From contig CAVTIA010000007.1 of assembly GCA_963734635.1 (NCBI GenBank), positions 1-64,000 of the forward strand: DNA of 64,000 nt. Reading direction: 5' to 3'. The position numbers and the translations under genes are program-made. Every line of letters starts with the position of its first letter. Positions within the stretch are counted from its first letter, which is position 1. This DNA comes from DATCJA01 sp963734635 (GTDB taxonomy: Bacteria > Acidobacteriota > Vicinamibacteria > Vicinamibacterales > UBA2999). Positions 61,730-64,000 of the stretch are shown here, piece by piece. The notes below the pieces were generated by a model. It searched no databases and was not told the origin of the DNA. It saw nothing but the letters and a program-made list of their open reading frames with translations.

Positions 61730-64000
61730 CTAGTAGTCAAATGTCGCGCTGATCTTGAAAAAGCGGGGCAGCAGTACGCCCGACGGCCTGTAGCCTGGAC
61801 CAATCCACGACGCGTACGCATTGTTAATCGCCCGAATCGCATCAGTGTTGAGCGCATTGAAGATATCAAGGTTGATTGTCGACCTCGTCCGGCCGTACCG
61901 AATGATCTTGCCGACCCGGAAATCGAGCTGATTCAACCGCTCGACGAAGAGCGAACCAGGCTCGACCATGTTGATCGTCATGTTGGGCTGCGAGCCGGCG
62001 AGCGCCCGGCCGAGCGTGGAGTTGGCGGCCAGGTACGCATTGGTCGCCACGAAGTTCGCCGCAACCAGCGGACCGGGCGAGTTCTGGAACGTCGCGCTGA
62101 CGAGCACGTCGACTCGCGGGAGGATGTAGGTGCCGAGGAAGCGCACGTTCGTCAGGAAGGGCTCCGCCTGGTCGCACCATTGGGCCGGCAGCCAGACGTT
62201 GTTGTTGTCGTTCCCGAGATTGGTGCCCGAATCGGTGACGCCGAGCAGCATCTCCGGCAGCTTCGAGTAAATATCGCATCTATTCATCGAGCGTCTGCCT
62301 GTGCTGATGCCGCCCTGCGCCGTGAAGCCGTTCTCGAGGCGCGCGGCGACCGTGACATCGACGCCGTTCCAGTGTTCGGTCATCGTTCCGTACTCGTCCG
62401 ACAGCGTGTTGTAGTTGCGCACTGGTCGGCCGAACGCCGTTGGCTTCAGGTTGTAAAGGCCCGTGAGCCGCTGCCCGCTGTTCTCGCCGAGGCGCGAATC
62501 GGTCGGAGCGGTGATGGTAAACGTGTCGAAGTCGTCAGGACTGACGGACAAGTCGTCTATCACGCGGAAGTTTCCAAACCAGCGGCGGAAATAGCCGACG
62601 TCAACCGACACGCGCGGGACGATTTCGTGCTGCACGCTGGTGGAAAACTCCCAGTTGTACGCGCGATGTCCCCAGCCGGTCATCAGATCCTTGGAGAACG
62701 TTGCCGCCGGACGCGAGCTCAGGGCGCCGAAGTCGGTGTTCGACAGCGGCCCGCACTCGCCGTTCGCGCCGGGCACCCTGGCATCCAGCACGCAATCCGG
62801 CGCGAAGTTCCCCGTGCGGGGATCGCCCGGCCCATAGAAGGAGTCGTTCCACGAGCGGTTCGCGTTCTGCACCAGCAGATTGCCCGGTGCCGGATCGATG
62901 GCGAGCATGTTCAATCCCTGCCCCTGCAGGTACTTGTTCAGCGTGACCTTGACCGCTGTCTTGCCCGTACCGAATACATCCCATGTGGCCCCAGTCCGGT
63001 ACGTGATGTCTTTCCAGTCGAGGTTGTCCTGCGCCGGAAACGTGAGATTCCGTCCCGGCACCAGAAGCCCGGGCCCGATCTGCTGCTCGGGGAAGCTGCT
63101 CTGGAACATGTCGAAGCGAAGGCCGCCGTGCACCGTCCAGCGGTCGAGCGTCCAGCGGTCCTGGGCGAAGAGGCCGAGGTCGTTGTCGAGATTCGCCCGG
63201 TTCCCCCACGGCGTCGCCCAGATGGTCACGAGATTCGGCACCTCGTTGTTGAACCGATATGTGTACGGCTGGAATTGGTAGAACTGCTGCTGCAGATAGC
63301 CGTGCACGCGATTGAACCCCGCCTTCAGGTTGTGCGTCCCCGTCACGTACGAGAAGGCCGCACGGTAGAAGTAGTTCGGGACGCTCGTGTTCCGCCAGTA
63401 GTTGTTGTTCACGTTGGCGTTGTCCGCATTACCGCCGCGGTACAGCATGCCGGTCGACTGCTCGAGGACGGGGATCAAGTCATGCAGCGCGGCTGCCTGT
63501 GCGGGGTCCGTGAGCGAACCCCCGGGGAAGAAGAAATTGCCGTCGGACACACGCGGGTGCATGTTGCCCCAGCGCTCGTAGAAATGCATGCCGACCGCCT
63601 CCACGAGGATGCGGTTAGTAAGAGGGGACGTCCACTCGACGTGCTGCTGCTGTAGCCGCGGGAACCGCCGGTCCTGCGCCGCTTCAGGCGCCAGGGTATC
63701 GCTGACGCGATCGGGGCACCGGCAGTAGTTCTGTTCCCGCCAGGTGAACGCAATCTTGTTCTTCGCGTTTGCCTGAATGGTGCCGCGGAATTGCAGCGAG
63801 TGCCACACACCCTTGTTCTGCGGCGCGTCGCGCGACGTGTCGGGGACGTAGGTCCACTTGGTCACGTCGTACGCGTTCTTGTTGAACAACACGCCGGCGG
63901 GCTGACTGTCCGCGATCGTGTGCCGGCCGGACGCCCAGAACCAGAAACGGTCGCGGACGATCGGGCCACCGAACGTCAGGTTCAGATCGACATTGCGGAT
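61730..64000 (-). CDS. TonB-dependent receptor (Oar-like), N-terminus outside the window
   Basis: At least 757 residues of a large outer-membrane transporter; the frame stays open to the window edge, where it reads DLNLTFGGPIVRDRFWFWAS, typical of the plug-to-barrel junction in Oar-like carboxypeptidase-regulatory TonB receptors. The rest is alternating beta-barrel sequence rich in aromatic residues (NLKAGFNRVHGYLQQQFYQF; FAQDRWTLDRWTVHGGLRFD; VDVGYFRRWFGNFRVIDDLS). It ends LLPRFFKISATFDY with a terminal aromatic, as barrels do. It stops one base before the dehydrogenase start, so it heads or joins that operon and probably imports the locus substrate. Confidence 0.88.
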   Translation of the reverse strand: MRNVDLNLTFGGPIVRDRFWFWASGRHTIADSQPAGVLFNKNAYDVTKWTYVPDTSRDAPQNKGVWHSLQFRGTIQANAKNKIAFTWREQNYCRCPDRVSDTLAPEAAQDRRFPRLQQQHVEWTSPLTNRILVEAVGMHFYERWGNMHPRVSDGNFFFPGGSLTDPAQAAALHDLIPVLEQSTGMLYRGGNADNANVNNNYWRNTSVPNYFYRAAFSYVTGTHNLKAGFNRVHGYLQQQFYQFQPYTYRFNNEVPNLVTIWATPWGNRANLDNDLGLFAQDRWTLDRWTVHGGLRFDMFQSSFPEQQIGPGLLVPGRNLTFPAQDNLDWKDITYRTGATWDVFGTGKTAVKVTLNKYLQGQGLNMLAIDPAPGNLLVQNANRSWNDSFYGPGDPRTGNFAPDCVLDARVPGANGECGPLSNTDFGALSSRPAATFSKDLMTGWGHRAYNWEFSTSVQHEIVPRVSVDVGYFRRWFGNFRVIDDLSVSPDDFDTFTITAPTDSRLGENSGQRLTGLYNLKPTAFGRPVRNYNTLSDEYGTMTEHWNGVDVTVAARLENGFTAQGGISTGRRSMNRCDIYSKLPEMLLGVTDSGTNLGNDNNNVWLPAQWCDQAEPFLTNVRFLGTYILPRVDVLVSATFQNSPGPLVAANFVATNAYLAANSTLGRALAGSQPNMTINMVEPGSLFVERLNQLDFRVGKIIRYGRTRSTINLDIFNALNTDAIRAINNAYASWIGPGYRPSGVLLPRFFKISATFDY

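Overview
This window looks like a piece of a high-GC, soil-type Acidobacteriota genome, with Vicinamibacteria-like lineages as my best guess. I infer this from gene content and style: a TonB-dependent receptor of the large Oar-like kind, Tat-exported enzymes, many secreted proteins of unknown function, and a dispersed hairpin repeat that translates as VRLKPDTTY. No 16S gene is present and no search was run, so the taxonomy is an inference.

Layout. (1) 1-6.5 kb is a decayed chromosomal integron. It holds attC-like sites, an NTF2-like gene, a HicB/HicA toxin-antitoxin pair and two near-identical truncated copies of an integron integrase. The two copies flank a 3.4 kb element with three overlapping tyrosine recombinase genes and terminal inverted repeats, i.e. 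a RIT (recombinases-in-trio) element. (2) 6.5-20.9 kb, all on the minus strand, is the classical block tRNA-Thr/Tyr/Gly/Thr - tuf - rpmG - tRNA-Trp - secE - nusG - rplK/A/J/L - rpoB - rpoC, with a promoter candidate at one end and a strong terminator at the other. (3) 21-32 kb holds housekeeping genes: ispDF-gltX-rlmB, and dnaB-alr-radA-PIN/TRAM-plsC-B3/4, plus an alpha/beta hydrolase. (4) 32-36 kb has a frameshifted MFS transporter, a second integron integrase remnant and a secreted SGNH hydrolase. (5) 36-47.7 kb carries small membrane and regulatory-type proteins, an SDR, an amidase, a beta-hydroxyacid dehydrogenase, a dicarboxylate symporter, succinate-semialdehyde dehydrogenase and a 2-oxoacid dehydrogenase operon (E1alpha, E1beta, an M24 peptidase-fold protein, E2). 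(6) 47.8-49.6 kb is an IS110-family element with a long 5' non-coding end. (7) 49.6-51.1 kb has a nucleotidyltransferase two-gene unit and a small secreted protein. (8) 51.1-64 kb is a minus-strand accessory locus: TonB receptor, Tat-exported alcohol-dehydrogenase-like protein, a three-gene module (hypB-MBL-hypA) present twice in tandem, two tandem alpha/beta hydrolases and a DoxX-like membrane protein. It looks like a periplasmic catabolic system for an unknown substrate.

Data quality matters here. At least eight conserved genes, including the essential rpoC and alr, are broken by single-base indels, so many apparent pseudogenes are probably residual sequence errors. The most interesting items are the RIT element inside a duplicated intI, the duplicated secreted module in which one MBL copy has lost metal ligands, the zinc-ribbon-like insertion in RpoB, the in-frame hairpin repeat in the E2 linker, and the IS110 element with its candidate bridge-RNA region.
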